Positions 16,908 to 26,462 are shown, numbered from the stretch's first letter. The stretch: 64,000 bases of DNA from Clostridiales bacterium COT073_COT-073 (GCA_003858485.1 RQYD01000005.1:1-64000); one strand, 5' to 3'. The notes: generated by a model not told the origin, from the letters alone. A program made the numbers and translations.

Positions 16908-17945
16908 ATGGCAAAAATAAAATTATTTCAACCAATTAAAATTGGCGAACTGGAATTGAAAAACCGGGTGGTAATGGCACCAATGTGTATGTTTGAGGTT
17001 AAGGATAAAGATGGGATGGTTACTGATTTTCATAAGGTGCATTATGCAGCCAGGGCGTTGGGCGGTGTTGGTCTGATTAATCTGGAGGCAACGGCAGTTG
17101 AACCGGATGGCAGGATTTCGCCCTTTGATTTGGGCTTATGGAATGAGGAACAAGCGGAAAAGCTAAAAGAATTGATAGCTCTGATTCATCAATTTGGCTC
17201 TAAAGTAGGCATACAGCTTGGCCATGCCGGGCGCAAGGCCAAAGGAGTTAAAGAGCCAATTGCTCCGTCAGCGCTTAGATTCAGTGAAGATTATGAACAG
17301 CCACTGGAAATGAGTCAAAGCCGGATTGCCGGAGTAATTGAAGAATTTCAAAAAGCCGCTCAGTATGCTGCTTTAGCTGATGTTGATATGATCGAAATCC
17401 ATGCGGCACATGGCTATTTATTAAACCAGTTTTTGTCACCCATATCCAATCAGCGGCAGGATGAATATGGCGGAAATTTGAAAAAGCGCTACCGGATATT
17501 AAGTGAAGTGGTGGAAGCGGTTCGAAAAGTATTTTCTGGTCCACTTTGGGTGCGTATTTCCGCTGATGAATATAGTCAAAATGGTTCCACCATGACTGAT
17601 TTTATTCAAATTTGCAAATGGTTAAAAGAGCAAGGTGTCGACTTAATTGATGTATCTTCCGGTGGGGTAACGGAGCAGTTGCCAACTCATCTTTACCCCG
17701 GCTATCAGGTACCGCTGGCTATGGCCATTAAAAGTGGCACAGATATTCCGGTGGCAGCGGTCGGATTATTAAATGATCCGAAGTTAGCAGAATATATTTT
17801 GCAGAGTGGGCAGGCTGATTTAATTTGTCTGGGCAGGCCACTGCTAAGTAATCCGAATTGGCTGCAAATGGCAGCCCGGATATTGGCGGCCAATGAAGAA
17901 TTTCAGGCATATAATAATGCCTATGAACGTGGCCGGACAATATAA
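16908..17945 (+). CDS. NADH:flavin oxidoreductase, old yellow enzyme (YqjM-like)
   Basis: A 345-residue cytoplasmic FMN TIM-barrel reductase for activated C=C bonds. The visible motifs are MAPMCMF (the YqjM cysteine that tunes the flavin), GIQLGHAGRKA, the substrate-binding pair in HAAHGYLLNQFLSP, and the phosphate-binding CLGRPLLSNPNW. The residue usually Tyr two places after the cysteine is Phe here. There is no C-terminal Fe-S or second flavin domain, so it is not a 2,4-dienoyl-CoA reductase type. Start ATG 16908 has AAAGGAGA upstream. The lipoprotein gene follows 87 bases later. Confidence 0.88.
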   Translation: MAKIKLFQPIKIGELELKNRVVMAPMCMFEVKDKDGMVTDFHKVHYAARALGGVGLINLEATAVEPDGRISPFDLGLWNEEQAEKLKELIALIHQFGSKVGIQLGHAGRKAKGVKEPIAPSALRFSEDYEQPLEMSQSRIAGVIEEFQKAAQYAALADVDMIEIHAAHGYLLNQFLSPISNQRQDEYGGNLKKRYRILSEVVEAVRKVFSGPLWVRISADEYSQNGSTMTDFIQICKWLKEQGVDLIDVSSGGVTEQLPTHLYPGYQVPLAMAIKSGTDIPVAAVGLLNDPKLAEYILQSGQADLICLGRPLLSNPNWLQMAARILAANEEFQAYNNAYERGRTI

Positions 17946-18032
17946 TAAAAATATATGGAGAAACAGCAGGCTAAAAGGATGGACAAGAGTTAAGCAAACA
18001 AATTTAAAAATTAAGGGACATGGGAGGTTATT

Positions 18033-19421
18033 ATGAAAAAGATTTTAGTATGGCTATTGGTGGGGATGCTGGTTATGATGGTGCCGGGGTGCGGATTATT
18101 AAAGGGAAATCCCAGCCAGGATAAGACGAGTAAAGAAACGGGCAAGGAGAAAACCGGCACACAAGAAAATCAGGATAAGGAAGATAAATCAAAAGAGAAG
18201 AAAAAGCAGGATGACCAAACAGAGAAAAGCGAGAAATCAACAAAAAAGGAAGTCAAAAAATTAAATACGGATAGTCAAAAGCAAGACCAAAAAGACAATA
18301 AAAAAGACAATAAAAAAGACAATAAAAAAGACAATAAAAAAGAAAAGAAGAAAGACAATAAAAAAGACAATCAACAAAAAGATTTCCCTTTGCCTAAGGA
18401 TGAGGATTATGCAGTAGTCTATCAGGAACTGCTGGACCGGGCATATGGACATATTACTGGAAGATTTGAGGAAGATGATTTCCGTGAAGGCGAAACTGGG
18501 CTTTTGCAGGCGATTGAGGATTATGGCAATGGACAAGGTGGGAATGAGGATGCCAGCATTTTAAAAGCATTTGGCTATCAGATCAAAGATTTAAGTGGTG
18601 ATGGAGTGCCGGAGCTGATCATTGCCGATGTAGCCAGAACAGATCATCAGAAAAGCTATGGCCGGTGCATGCTGGCTTTATATACCTGCGCCAATAAGCA
18701 GCCACAACTGGTCTGCGAAAGTGAAAAGGAGAGTTACTTTTGTTGGATGGATAACCAACAGTTTTACTATTTCTCCAATTTTGATGTTATGCGTCCGCAA
18801 ATGGGAGTGCTGAAAATTTCCAGGGATGGGCAAACATTAGCGTTTGAGGATTTTTATTTCCTGGAGCCTAAGGATGACAAAGATGGAAGCATTGCTTTAT
18901 ATCACAATAAAACTGGTGATGCAGTGATTTCACTTTCGCAGGAATTAAAAGCCAGTTCAGCAGAAATAAATGCTATTTGGGACGAGTTGTCAGCGAAAAT
19001 TGCTGAATTTGAATTGATTCCATTTTCAGCCTATGAAGGACCGGAGGAAAGAAGCAAGCTGGTAAGAATAGAAGAAGCGACAGAAGACCTTGACCCAAGG
19101 GAATATGAATTTTTTAGCGCTGATCAGACTGAGCCGCAGACCAGGGTTTTACTTACAGCCAAAACCAGGATTGCTGATTTTAAAATCTTAAAATTAGAGT
19201 TTGAAACCAAAGCCAATGGTGATCTTGTTTATCATGCTCAGGAAATGCATACTATTAAAAATTTAAAACCGGAGAGGCCATTACTGCTGGAATTGACTTT
19301 TTATGGTTTATACCCATGGTATGGTATTTCTTATAAGGATAAAAATGGGGTGGAAAAGACATATGCCATTGATATGAGTGATTATGATGGCTCCATTTAT
19401 TTATGGGAATTAGGAAAATAG
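18033..19421 (+). CDS. Lipoprotein with Lys/Asp/Asn-rich repeat spacer
   Basis: A 462-residue protein of unknown function. Residues 1-20 form a lipoprotein signal ending in VPGC. Residues about 30-120 are a highly charged spacer built largely of KKDN units. The remainder (about 125-462) is a folded-looking acidic domain, including YQIKDLSGDGVPELIIAD, which resembles an FG-GAP or EF-hand-like calcium loop. It should be anchored on the outer face of the membrane with the C-terminal domain held away by the spacer. Start ATG 18033 follows GGGAGG. The family is not recognised beyond these features. Confidence 0.7.
   Translation: MKKILVWLLVGMLVMMVPGCGLLKGNPSQDKTSKETGKEKTGTQENQDKEDKSKEKKKQDDQTEKSEKSTKKEVKKLNTDSQKQDQKDNKKDNKKDNKKDNKKEKKKDNKKDNQQKDFPLPKDEDYAVVYQELLDRAYGHITGRFEEDDFREGETGLLQAIEDYGNGQGGNEDASILKAFGYQIKDLSGDGVPELIIADVARTDHQKSYGRCMLALYTCANKQPQLVCESEKESYFCWMDNQQFYYFSNFDVMRPQMGVLKISRDGQTLAFEDFYFLEPKDDKDGSIALYHNKTGDAVISLSQELKASSAEINAIWDELSAKIAEFELIPFSAYEGPEERSKLVRIEEATEDLDPREYEFFSADQTEPQTRVLLTAKTRIADFKILKLEFETKANGDLVYHAQEMHTIKNLKPERPLLLELTFYGLYPWYGISYKDKNGVEKTYAIDMSDYDGSIYLWELGK
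18287..18371 (+). repeat. 12-bp in-frame tandem repeat in lipoprotein gene
   Basis: The unit AAAAAAGACAAT recurs about four times in perfect tandem and again after a short interruption, encoding KKDN. Because the unit is a multiple of three, slippage would change spacer length without breaking the frame. Confidence 0.8.
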
Positions 19422-19738
19422 AGTAGGAGCCTTGGAGCGATATAACAGAGGAATCTTCAACAATATCTCAAATGCCTTATCAAACATTAAAAAAATTGCA
19501 ATTAAATTAGTGGCCAGTTAAATGTTAATTAAACATTAATTAATTATAAAAAAATAGCTAGAAAAATGAAAAAAATGTGTTATACTACTTGCGGGTCAAA
19601 GGCAATCACAACAGTGAACCGGCTGATATGTCTGTATATTGGGAGTTTACTGATAGCTGTTTTTCACTTGTTCTCTGGAAGTTGACTTTGCCATACCATG
19701 TATGTAGCTGAAAAAATGTTTGTTATTGTGGAGGGTGT
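19422..19738. other. Intergenic region upstream of membrane methyltransferase
   Basis: An A+T-rich segment without a gene. A TTATACT box near 19580 could be a -10 element, but no good -35 is visible. The downstream gene has GGAGGG close to its start. No clear terminator for the lipoprotein gene is seen. Confidence 0.4.
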
Positions 19739-20275
19739 ATGAATTATTCTGTTATATTAATTGTGGTTGCCATTTTTATCCTGAGATTGTTTTTCCTGAA
19801 AATTTCAAAGCAAAATGAGAAAAACATTTTGGCAAATGGTGGAAAAGAGTATGGAGTAGCTAATTCCAAGCGTCTGACAATTTTGCATATTGCTTTTTAT
19901 CTTTTTTCGGTGATCGAAGCCGTTGTCAGAAAAACAACACTGGATGCCATTAGTTTGGCTGGCTTGGGCTTAATGATTTTTTCAATGATTATGTTGACGG
20001 TAGTAGTTCGATTGCTGAAAGATATTTGGACAGTTAAATTAATGCTGCTCAGTAACCATAAATATAATCCACATTGGTTATTTAAAGTGGTGAAGCATCC
20101 GAATTATTTTCTGAATATTGCTCCGGAGTTGATTGGATTGGTGCTATTATGTCATGCCTGGTATACTTTGGCAGTGGTGGCTCCATTTTATATGTATACC
20201 ATGTATGTCAGAATTAAAGAAGAAGAAAAATTATTACGGGAAGTTATTATTCCAAATGGTGTGTTGGAGGCATAA
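19739..20275 (+). CDS. Isoprenylcysteine carboxyl methyltransferase-like membrane protein (YpbQ type)
   Basis: A 178-residue integral membrane protein with about four to five hydrophobic segments. The segment VKHPNYFLNIAPELIGL matches the conserved HPNY/E region of the ICMT/phospholipid methyltransferase superfamily, where it helps bind S-adenosylmethionine. The best-known related proteins are YpbQ/BpsB, linked to methylation of alkylpyrones; the substrate here is unknown and no polyketide synthase is adjacent. Start ATG 19739 has GGAGGG close upstream. It stands alone and ends at a clear terminator. Confidence 0.7.
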   Translation: MNYSVILIVVAIFILRLFFLKISKQNEKNILANGGKEYGVANSKRLTILHIAFYLFSVIEAVVRKTTLDAISLAGLGLMIFSMIMLTVVVRLLKDIWTVKLMLLSNHKYNPHWLFKVVKHPNYFLNIAPELIGLVLLCHAWYTLAVVAPFYMYTMYVRIKEEEKLLREVIIPNGVLEA

Positions 20276-20276
20276 A

Positions 20277-20326
20277 AAAGAAACCATTGCTCTTGGTGGG
20301 GAACCGGAGGAATGGTTTTTTATGTG
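20277..20326 (+). terminator. Terminator of the membrane methyltransferase gene
   Basis: AAGAAACCATT and AATGGTTTTTT flank a 22-base loop directly after the stop codon and end in a T run. Confidence 0.75.
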
Positions 20327-20433
20327 GATAAGATGGATTGAGAAAATAAAAGAATTATGCTATACTTTATTTAAAATTTTTAAATAAGGAGCCAATTAAT
20401 TTTGATAAAAAATGGGAACCAGGAGGAATTCGA

Positions 20434-21150
20434 TTGAAAATTACAACTATTTTATTTGATTTGGATGGTACATTGCTGCCGATGGACCAGGATGAATTTA
20501 CAAAAGCATACTTTAAATTGCTGAGCAGGAAAATGGCAGCATATGGCTATGAGCCGGAAGCTTTGATCAATGGTGTATGGGCAGGCACACTGGAAATGCT
20601 GAAAAATAATGGACAAAAGACCAATGAAGAAGCATTCTGGCAGAAATTTACCGAAATTTTCGGAGAAAAAGCGAGAAATGACCAGGAATTATTTGAAGAA
20701 TTTTATCATCATGATTTTCAGCAGATTAAAGACTGCTGTGGCTTTAATCCGAAAGCGGCAGAGCTGGTTGCCAAATTAAAAGACAAAGGTTATCGGATGA
20801 TATTGGCGACTAATCCGATTTTTCCAGCGATTGCCACGGAAAGCCGTATCCGCTGGGCAGGTCTTTCACCGGCAGATTTTGAAATGTATACGACTTATGA
20901 AAATACATCCTACAGTAAGCCAAATCCTGAGTATTTTCGTTTTATTTTAGAAAAAATGGGATTAAAAGCAGAAGAATGCCTGATGATCGGCAATGATGTG
21001 GCGGATGATCTGGCTGCCTTAAAGATTGGGATTCCGGTATTTATCTTAACCGATTGTCTGATCAATAAGGAAAACCTTGACATCAGTTCGTATCCGCATG
21101 GGGATATGGATGATTTATATCATTTTATTAAAGCTGACGCAAAAGTATAG
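20434..21150 (+). CDS. HAD-superfamily phosphatase
   Basis: A 238-residue cytoplasmic HAD hydrolase with the nucleophile motif LFDLDGTLL (D9, D11), the Thr/Ser motif in MILATNP, the Lys in SKPNPEYF and the acidic motif MIGNDVADDLAA. The cap lies between the first two motifs. The substrate is unassigned. Start is a TTG at 20434 preceded by AGGAGGA at good spacing; no ATG gives a complete first motif. ogt follows 24 bases later and is probably co-transcribed. Confidence 0.82.
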   Translation: MKITTILFDLDGTLLPMDQDEFTKAYFKLLSRKMAAYGYEPEALINGVWAGTLEMLKNNGQKTNEEAFWQKFTEIFGEKARNDQELFEEFYHHDFQQIKDCCGFNPKAAELVAKLKDKGYRMILATNPIFPAIATESRIRWAGLSPADFEMYTTYENTSYSKPNPEYFRFILEKMGLKAEECLMIGNDVADDLAALKIGIPVFILTDCLINKENLDISSYPHGDMDDLYHFIKADAKV

Positions 21151-21174
21151 TGAGTTTACCGGAAAGGAAAACAG

Positions 21175-21684
21175 ATGAATTATTTTCAGACATATCAATC
21201 ACCGGTGGGCCGCCTGACTATGGTCAGTGATGGCAAAGCTTTGACCGGACTGGCGTTTGAGGAGCAAAGATATTTTGATGTAAAAGTGCCGGTAGATGCA
21301 ACGGAAAAAGAGTTAAAAGTTTTTGAGGATACGAAAAAATGGCTTGATCTTTATTTTCAAGGGAAAGACCCGCATTTCCTGCCTGATATTTCTTTACAGG
21401 GTACTGAGTTCCGGAAGCGGGTGTGGCAGATTTTACTGCAAATTCCCTATGGGGAAGTGGTTACTTATGGCGCGATCGCCAGGCAAATAGCGGAAGCAAA
21501 AGGGATTGCTAAAATGTCGGCTCAGGCCGTTGGCGGAGCGGTTGGGCATAATCCGGTGTCTATTATTGTTCCTTGTCATCGAGTAATCGGGACGGATGGA
21601 AGTATGACCGGCTATGGCGGTGGCCTGGATCGAAAAATAGCATTATTACAACTGGAAAGAAGAAATGGAGAAAACAGCAGGTGA
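21175..21684 (+). CDS. ogt: Methylated-DNA-[protein]-cysteine S-methyltransferase
   Basis: Repairs O6-methylguanine by irreversible transfer of the alkyl group to the active cysteine, C134 in IVPCHRVIG. The 169-residue length, the recognition-helix region PYGEVVTYGAIARQIA and the downstream GYGGGLDRK match single-domain Ogt/MGMT proteins without an AraC-like half. Start ATG 21175 has GGAAAGG upstream. The gene ends within a terminator hairpin. Confidence 0.9.
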   Translation: MNYFQTYQSPVGRLTMVSDGKALTGLAFEEQRYFDVKVPVDATEKELKVFEDTKKWLDLYFQGKDPHFLPDISLQGTEFRKRVWQILLQIPYGEVVTYGAIARQIAEAKGIAKMSAQAVGGAVGHNPVSIIVPCHRVIGTDGSMTGYGGGLDRKIALLQLERRNGENSR

Positions 21685-21703
21685 TTAGCCTTGCTGTTTT
21701 CTT
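21669..21703 (+). terminator. Terminator overlapping the end of ogt
   Basis: AAAACAGCA and TGCTGTTTT flank a 12-base loop; the left arm is inside the ogt coding end and the right arm is followed by CTTT. Confidence 0.75.
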
Positions 21704-21719
21704 TGCTTGATAGTTTAAT

Positions 21720-21737
21720 TCTTACAAATGATGTAAG
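21720..21737. promoter_or_regulatory. Candidate BceR-type operator
   Basis: CTTACA and TGTAAG are inverted around five bases, about 60 bases before the ABC transporter gene. BceR-like regulators bind TNACA/TGTNA repeats, usually with a four-base gap, so this is close but not exact. Confidence 0.4.
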
Positions 21738-21798
21738 TGGTATTTTTCTATGTTGTCAGTTAGACTAAAGATGTAAAGAAATCCAGGAGGTATTTAAT

Positions 21799-22572
21799 AT
21801 GGAAGCAATTCTTAAAGTAGAAAAATTAAGTAAATGTTATGGTAAGTTATTGGGTAAAACACAGGCCTTAAATGAACTGTCCTTTCAGGTCATGCCGGGA
21901 GAGTTTTTGGGAATTATGGGCAGCAGCGGATCGGGCAAATCAACCCTGCTTAACTGTATTGCTACCGTGATAGCGCCCAGCAGTGGCAAAATTATGATGG
22001 CAGGAAAAGAGGTGACCGCATTAAAAGGAAAAGAGCTTAGTAATTATCGTGGGCAGGAAATTGGTTATTTATTTCAAAATTTTGAGCTTTTGGACAATTT
22101 AACCGGTCGGGAAAACATTATGCTGCCCTTGTCTTTACATGGTATTTCTTCAAAAGAAAGTGCAGAAAAATTGTTGCAGTTGGCAAATTATTTGGATGTG
22201 GCGGATGTGCTGGAGAAATTTCCGGCTCAAATGTCAGGTGGTGAAAAACAAAGAGTAGCGGCAGCCAGAGCATTGATTTTAAATCCTGGGATTATCTTGG
22301 CAGATGAACCGACCGGAGCACTTGATTCATATAATGCTAAGATTTTGATGGAAAAACTAACCGGGATGAATCAAAGGGAAAAGGCTACTATTTTAATGGT
22401 AACACATGATTCGGGGGTGGCCAGTTATTGCAGTCGGATTTTGTTTATTCAGGATGGAGCGATTTTTCATGAAGTCAGGCGGGATTATCCGGCAGAAACA
22501 CAGCCACAATTTTATCAGCGTATTATTAAGGTGATTGCCCGGCTGGGAGGAGGTGATGTCAATGTTTTCTAA
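21799..22572 (+). CDS. Bce-type ABC transporter ATP-binding protein
   Basis: A 257-residue ATPase of the antimicrobial peptide detoxification family (BceA/YxdL type). Walker A is GSSGSGKST, the Q-loop region is YLFQNFELLDNLTG, the signature is MSGGEKQR and Walker B is IILADEPTGALD. Start ATG 21799 follows AGGAGG. The 3' end overlaps the permease gene by 11 bases, which implies translational coupling. With the following permease and two-component pair it forms a complete sensing and resistance module, probably against bacitracin-like compounds or lantibiotics. Confidence 0.92.
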   Translation: MEAILKVEKLSKCYGKLLGKTQALNELSFQVMPGEFLGIMGSSGSGKSTLLNCIATVIAPSSGKIMMAGKEVTALKGKELSNYRGQEIGYLFQNFELLDNLTGRENIMLPLSLHGISSKESAEKLLQLANYLDVADVLEKFPAQMSGGEKQRVAAARALILNPGIILADEPTGALDSYNAKILMEKLTGMNQREKATILMVTHDSGVASYCSRILFIQDGAIFHEVRRDYPAETQPQFYQRIIKVIARLGGGDVNVF

Positions 22573-24604
22573 ATTGATTTTTCGTAACAGCAAAAGAAAT
22601 CGCAAGGATAATGGCTTGTTTTTTAGCTCAATGTTAATTTGTATTGTAGCTTTTTATATTATTTTATCGTTAAAAAATCAAGATGTGATGATATTTCTGG
22701 AAAAAATGGAAAGTGATGCAATAAGCAGATTGCTGTCAATGATTCCGATTCTATATGCGGTAACCCTGTTCCTTTTATTTTTTCTGATTTATTATGCCGG
22801 CAAAATTCAATTGGAGAAACGAAAACATGAACTGGGTATTTATTTGATATTAGGTATGAGGCGGAGTAAATTATTTGTATTGTTGCTTTTAGAAGATATA
22901 CAGGGAAGTATGATGGCTTTGCTGGTTGGTCTGCCAATTGCGATTTTTTTGTCGGAAATGATCAGCTTGGTTACAGCCAGAGTGGTTGGTTTAGGGATTA
23001 TCGGTCATCAGTTTTCGGTTTCCGGCGGGGCAATTTTATGGACGGCGATTGGGTTTTTTCTGGTAAAATTAGTGGCTTTTTTGCTTTTAGGTTTGATGAT
23101 TGCCAGACAGCAAATTGGTAATTTATTAGCTGTGGCTCCGGATGGAGCCAGGAAACAGTTACCTAAGGGGATATATGTACTGGCTGTTTTTATGGGAGCG
23201 ATTTTATTGGCAAAAGCATATTATATGGGAATTAGTGGTCAATCTTGGAGAGATTTCAAACAAATGGGAATGACCATGATATTCGGGCTGGCAGGAACTT
23301 TACTGCTATTTTTCGGGTTGCGGGTGGTCATTGGCTTTCTGATACAGATTAAGAGAAACCGGCGACTATATGTTTATAATTTTCGGCAAATTGAAGAAGC
23401 AGTAATTTATTCGTCCGGAAAACTGGCAATTTCTTCTCTGTTAGTGTTGGCCGGCTTAGGAAGTTTTGGAGCGGGGGTAGCAGTTGGCAGTGCCTATTTG
23501 CAGACGGTACAGCATATATCGGACTATACTTTTACTGCCGACTATGCTACAATTAACCATGGTCTGATAAGTCATCATTTAGACAGTTATTTTTCTGACT
23601 TATTTGAAGTAAAAATTGGTTTGATGGATGGGGATAATCAAGATAAGGAGGAACTGCTACAAATGAAGGCGGTACTTCAGGAGCTGGAGAAATTACCGAA
23701 AACGAAGGAACAGACTATATTGTTGAAGCATTTAAGACGGGAAACCAGACCGTATTTAATTTCTTTAAGCGGGTATAATGAATTACAAAGACTGGCGGGT
23801 CAGCCAATTCTAAAATTAAAGGAAGAAGAAGTGGTCATATATCAACATCCGGATTTTACCTTTGGAAAAGAGCTTTTAAATCATATTTTTGCTCAAAAAC
23901 CGCAAATTTTTCTAAACGGAGAAAATCACTATATTACTGGCAAAGTTGAGTCATTACCGCTGGTTACCGATCGGGCAATTACTTTGGCATTTGCATTAAT
24001 TGTACCCGATAATAAATTTGAAACCTATACTAAGGGAAACTATGAGATTTTTTTAAATGGAAGTTTAAAGTCGGAATGGATACAGCAAAAGGGATTGATG
24101 GGAGCAGTCCTGGAGGTAAATCAGAAATTGACTGATGCCGGAATTGAGTATGAGAGTTACTTACAGAATATGGGCAGACAATTGTTCTATTCAGTGGCAA
24201 CATCTTATTTAACCATTTATCTGGCAATTATTTTTCTGGTGATCGCCAATACGATGATTGGAGTTCAATTTTTGGTGAATCAGCAAAAGTCCAAGAAAAG
24301 GCTTAAGACATTAATTCATTTAGGTGCAGATTACCAAATACTATGTCAATCAGCTAAAAAACAAATAAATTGGTATTTTGGGCTACCGGTGCTGATTGCA
24401 CTGATTAGCAGTCAATTTGGGGTTCGGGCTTTACTAACCGGTTTATTGCCCGGTTATTTACAGCAAGATTTAATGCAGCAGCTATTGATTTCCGGTATTA
24501 TGATAGTCTTTTTGGGAGTGATGGAATATATTTATATGATTTTAATTAAACATTTTAGTAATAGATATATTTTTTCATTAATGGAACCGGAACGCAGTGA
24601 ATAA
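22562..24604 (+). CDS. Bce-type ABC transporter permease (FtsX family)
   Basis: A 680-residue permease with about ten membrane segments and a large extracytoplasmic domain of roughly 200 residues (around residues 320-550), the arrangement of BceB permeases, where that domain binds peptide or lipid-peptide complexes. In this family the transporter itself senses flux and activates the partner kinase. I chose ATG 22562 (product starts MFSKLIFRNS) because GGAGGAGG lies at proper spacing; ATG 22556 is too close to it. The response regulator gene follows after 19 bases. Confidence 0.9.
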   Translation: MFSKLIFRNSKRNRKDNGLFFSSMLICIVAFYIILSLKNQDVMIFLEKMESDAISRLLSMIPILYAVTLFLLFFLIYYAGKIQLEKRKHELGIYLILGMRRSKLFVLLLLEDIQGSMMALLVGLPIAIFLSEMISLVTARVVGLGIIGHQFSVSGGAILWTAIGFFLVKLVAFLLLGLMIARQQIGNLLAVAPDGARKQLPKGIYVLAVFMGAILLAKAYYMGISGQSWRDFKQMGMTMIFGLAGTLLLFFGLRVVIGFLIQIKRNRRLYVYNFRQIEEAVIYSSGKLAISSLLVLAGLGSFGAGVAVGSAYLQTVQHISDYTFTADYATINHGLISHHLDSYFSDLFEVKIGLMDGDNQDKEELLQMKAVLQELEKLPKTKEQTILLKHLRRETRPYLISLSGYNELQRLAGQPILKLKEEEVVIYQHPDFTFGKELLNHIFAQKPQIFLNGENHYITGKVESLPLVTDRAITLAFALIVPDNKFETYTKGNYEIFLNGSLKSEWIQQKGLMGAVLEVNQKLTDAGIEYESYLQNMGRQLFYSVATSYLTIYLAIIFLVIANTMIGVQFLVNQQKSKKRLKTLIHLGADYQILCQSAKKQINWYFGLPVLIALISSQFGVRALLTGLLPGYLQQDLMQQLLISGIMIVFLGVMEYIYMILIKHFSNRYIFSLMEPERSE

Positions 24605-24623
24605 AGAAAGAGGGTAAGAAAGA

Positions 24624-25301
24624 ATGAAACGGATTGCCATTGTGGAAGATGATGTGTTTATGAGAGAAGAACTGGCGGACATCTTGCTCAAGGCGAATTA
24701 TTTAGTAGATAAAATTAGTGATTTTAAAAATACAGTTTCTCAGCTATTGGAATTTTCACCGGATTTGATTTTATTGGATATTAATTTGCCGGAAGCAAGC
24801 GGATTTCAGATATGTCAGGAGTTAAAGCGAAAAAGTGCAATTCCGGTTTTGGTATTAACTTCCAGAGATAGCTTAAAAGACGAACTTCAGGCATTGGGGC
24901 TTGGTGCGGATGAATATTTGACCAAGCCTTGTCGAAGCGAGAAATTATTGGCACGAATATCCAATGTGTTAAAGCGATATGAGGGACGAAAGAATATGTT
25001 GGAAAGACGGGGGTTCTTGCTGGACAGAAATACATATACCTTATATTTTGGCGGTCAGTCGGTGATTTTGCCAAATAATCAGGGAAAATTGCTGGAAACA
25101 CTTTTGACCGGTGATGCTGAGGTCATCAGTAAGCAGCAGCTTAGTATGGCATTGTGGGGAACCATTGAATTTATTGATGAAAATGCTTTGCAGGTAAATA
25201 TTACCCGATTAAAAAGGACGCTTAGTGAATTGGGTATGCCATATCAAATCGTATCAATTCGTGGTGTTGGGTATTCTCTGAAAGAAGAAGGAAATAGTTA
25301 A
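24624..25301 (+). CDS. OmpR-family response regulator (BceR-like)
   Basis: A 225-residue regulator. Residues 1-115 are the receiver domain, with acidic pocket EDD near residue 8, the phospho-acceptor Asp in LLLDINLPEASG and the Lys in TKPCRSEKL. Residues about 125-222 are the winged-helix DNA-binding domain, ending GVGYSLKEE. It overlaps the kinase gene by one base (TAATG). It should activate the upstream ABC transporter genes, possibly through the palindrome at 21720-21737. Confidence 0.92.
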   Translation: MKRIAIVEDDVFMREELADILLKANYLVDKISDFKNTVSQLLEFSPDLILLDINLPEASGFQICQELKRKSAIPVLVLTSRDSLKDELQALGLGADEYLTKPCRSEKLLARISNVLKRYEGRKNMLERRGFLLDRNTYTLYFGGQSVILPNNQGKLLETLLTGDAEVISKQQLSMALWGTIEFIDENALQVNITRLKRTLSELGMPYQIVSIRGVGYSLKEEGNS

Positions 25302-26299
25302 TGAAAAAAATTTTAAAAATATTCCGACAATATCTTCCTTGGCTTTTATTGTTGTTTGGTGTAGAATGTTTATCCGCAGTCTTTTTGTGGCTGGCAGATG
25401 TAAAAGCATTTCAGGCAATGATAGGGGTTATGGCGGTATCCGGCATTTTAATATTTGGACTGATTGGCTTTTGGCTGTACCGATTAGAGCAGAAAAAAGA
25501 AAAGGCATGGTTTGCTTTTTTGGAAAATCCGGATAAAAAACAAGAGCAAAAACTGTTGTATTTATATGATGAAGCCGGAAAAATGAGGATTCATGCTTTA
25601 GCAGAAACTTTAAGGCAAAAGGAAAGGGAGTATCAGGATCTAAAAACAAAGCTGATCGATCACGAAGAGTATGTCGAATCATGGATACATGAAACGAAGA
25701 TGCCCTTATCTCTGCTGACCTTATTAATGGATAATAACAAAGAAGAATTGCCGGCTCCGGTACTCCGAAAACTGGATCATATCCGCAACCGGATGCAGGA
25801 ATATATTTGGCAAATGCTCTTTTATGCAAGGCTAAAGGGCGGACGAAAGGATTATTTGTTTGAAAATATCTGCTTGAAGGATTGTATAGAGGAAATTTTG
25901 CAGGATTATGAAATGCTGTTGGAAGAAAAAGAATTCATCGTTCATCTGCAAATAGAAGATGAATTCGTATATACGGACAGGAGAGGATTTTCTTTTATTT
26001 TAAGACAGGTTGTCAGCAATGCCATCAAATACAGTCAAAATCATCCGCAATTGGATTTTTATTATTGCCGGAATGAGGAAAATGCCTGTTTGACCGTAAA
26101 AGATAATGGAAAAGGGGTAAAAGCTTGTGATTTTCCTTATATTTTTGAAAAAGGCTTTACCGGTGATTCCGGACGATTACGTGAAAAAGCAACCGGTATG
26201 GGACTGTATTTAGCAAAAGAAATGGCCACAGATTTAAATTTGAAATTGACAGCCACTTCCAACTGGGGAAATGGCTTTGAAATGAAAATCTTCTTTTAA
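25301..26299 (+). CDS. Intramembrane-sensing histidine kinase (BceS-like)
   Basis: A 332-residue kinase with two N-terminal membrane helices (about residues 11-60) and almost no extracellular loop, so it probably senses through the partner permease. The phospho-acceptor His lies in ESWIHETKMPLSLL; the ATP-binding domain has the N box VVSNAIKYS, DNGKGV and GMGLYLAKEMA. ATG 25301 overlaps the regulator stop. It is the last gene of the module; the DUF4143 gene that follows is convergent. Confidence 0.92.
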   Translation: MKKILKIFRQYLPWLLLLFGVECLSAVFLWLADVKAFQAMIGVMAVSGILIFGLIGFWLYRLEQKKEKAWFAFLENPDKKQEQKLLYLYDEAGKMRIHALAETLRQKEREYQDLKTKLIDHEEYVESWIHETKMPLSLLTLLMDNNKEELPAPVLRKLDHIRNRMQEYIWQMLFYARLKGGRKDYLFENICLKDCIEEILQDYEMLLEEKEFIVHLQIEDEFVYTDRRGFSFILRQVVSNAIKYSQNHPQLDFYYCRNEENACLTVKDNGKGVKACDFPYIFEKGFTGDSGRLREKATGMGLYLAKEMATDLNLKLTATSNWGNGFEMKIFF

Positions 26300-26315
26300 A
26301 AAAGGCGACCGCAAG

Positions 26316-26393
26316 GTTATTTATCAATTTTCTCATATTCCTTGGAGTGGGATAGAACCCCAAAAGATCGGGGGAGGAGGAAGCTGAGTTATT
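26316..26393. repeat. Family B-like palindromic repeat, copy 2
   Basis: A shorter copy with left TTATTTATCAATTTTCTC and right GAGGAAGCTGAGTTATTAA, plus an inner CCCC/GGGG pair. It lies between the convergent kinase and DUF4143 genes and may act as a terminator. Confidence 0.4.
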
Positions 26394-26462
26394 AAACCTT
26401 ACCGTGGCCTTTTTTATAAATGAACAGCATAGGTTTTAAGGTACCTGGTTGGTGTCAAACTT

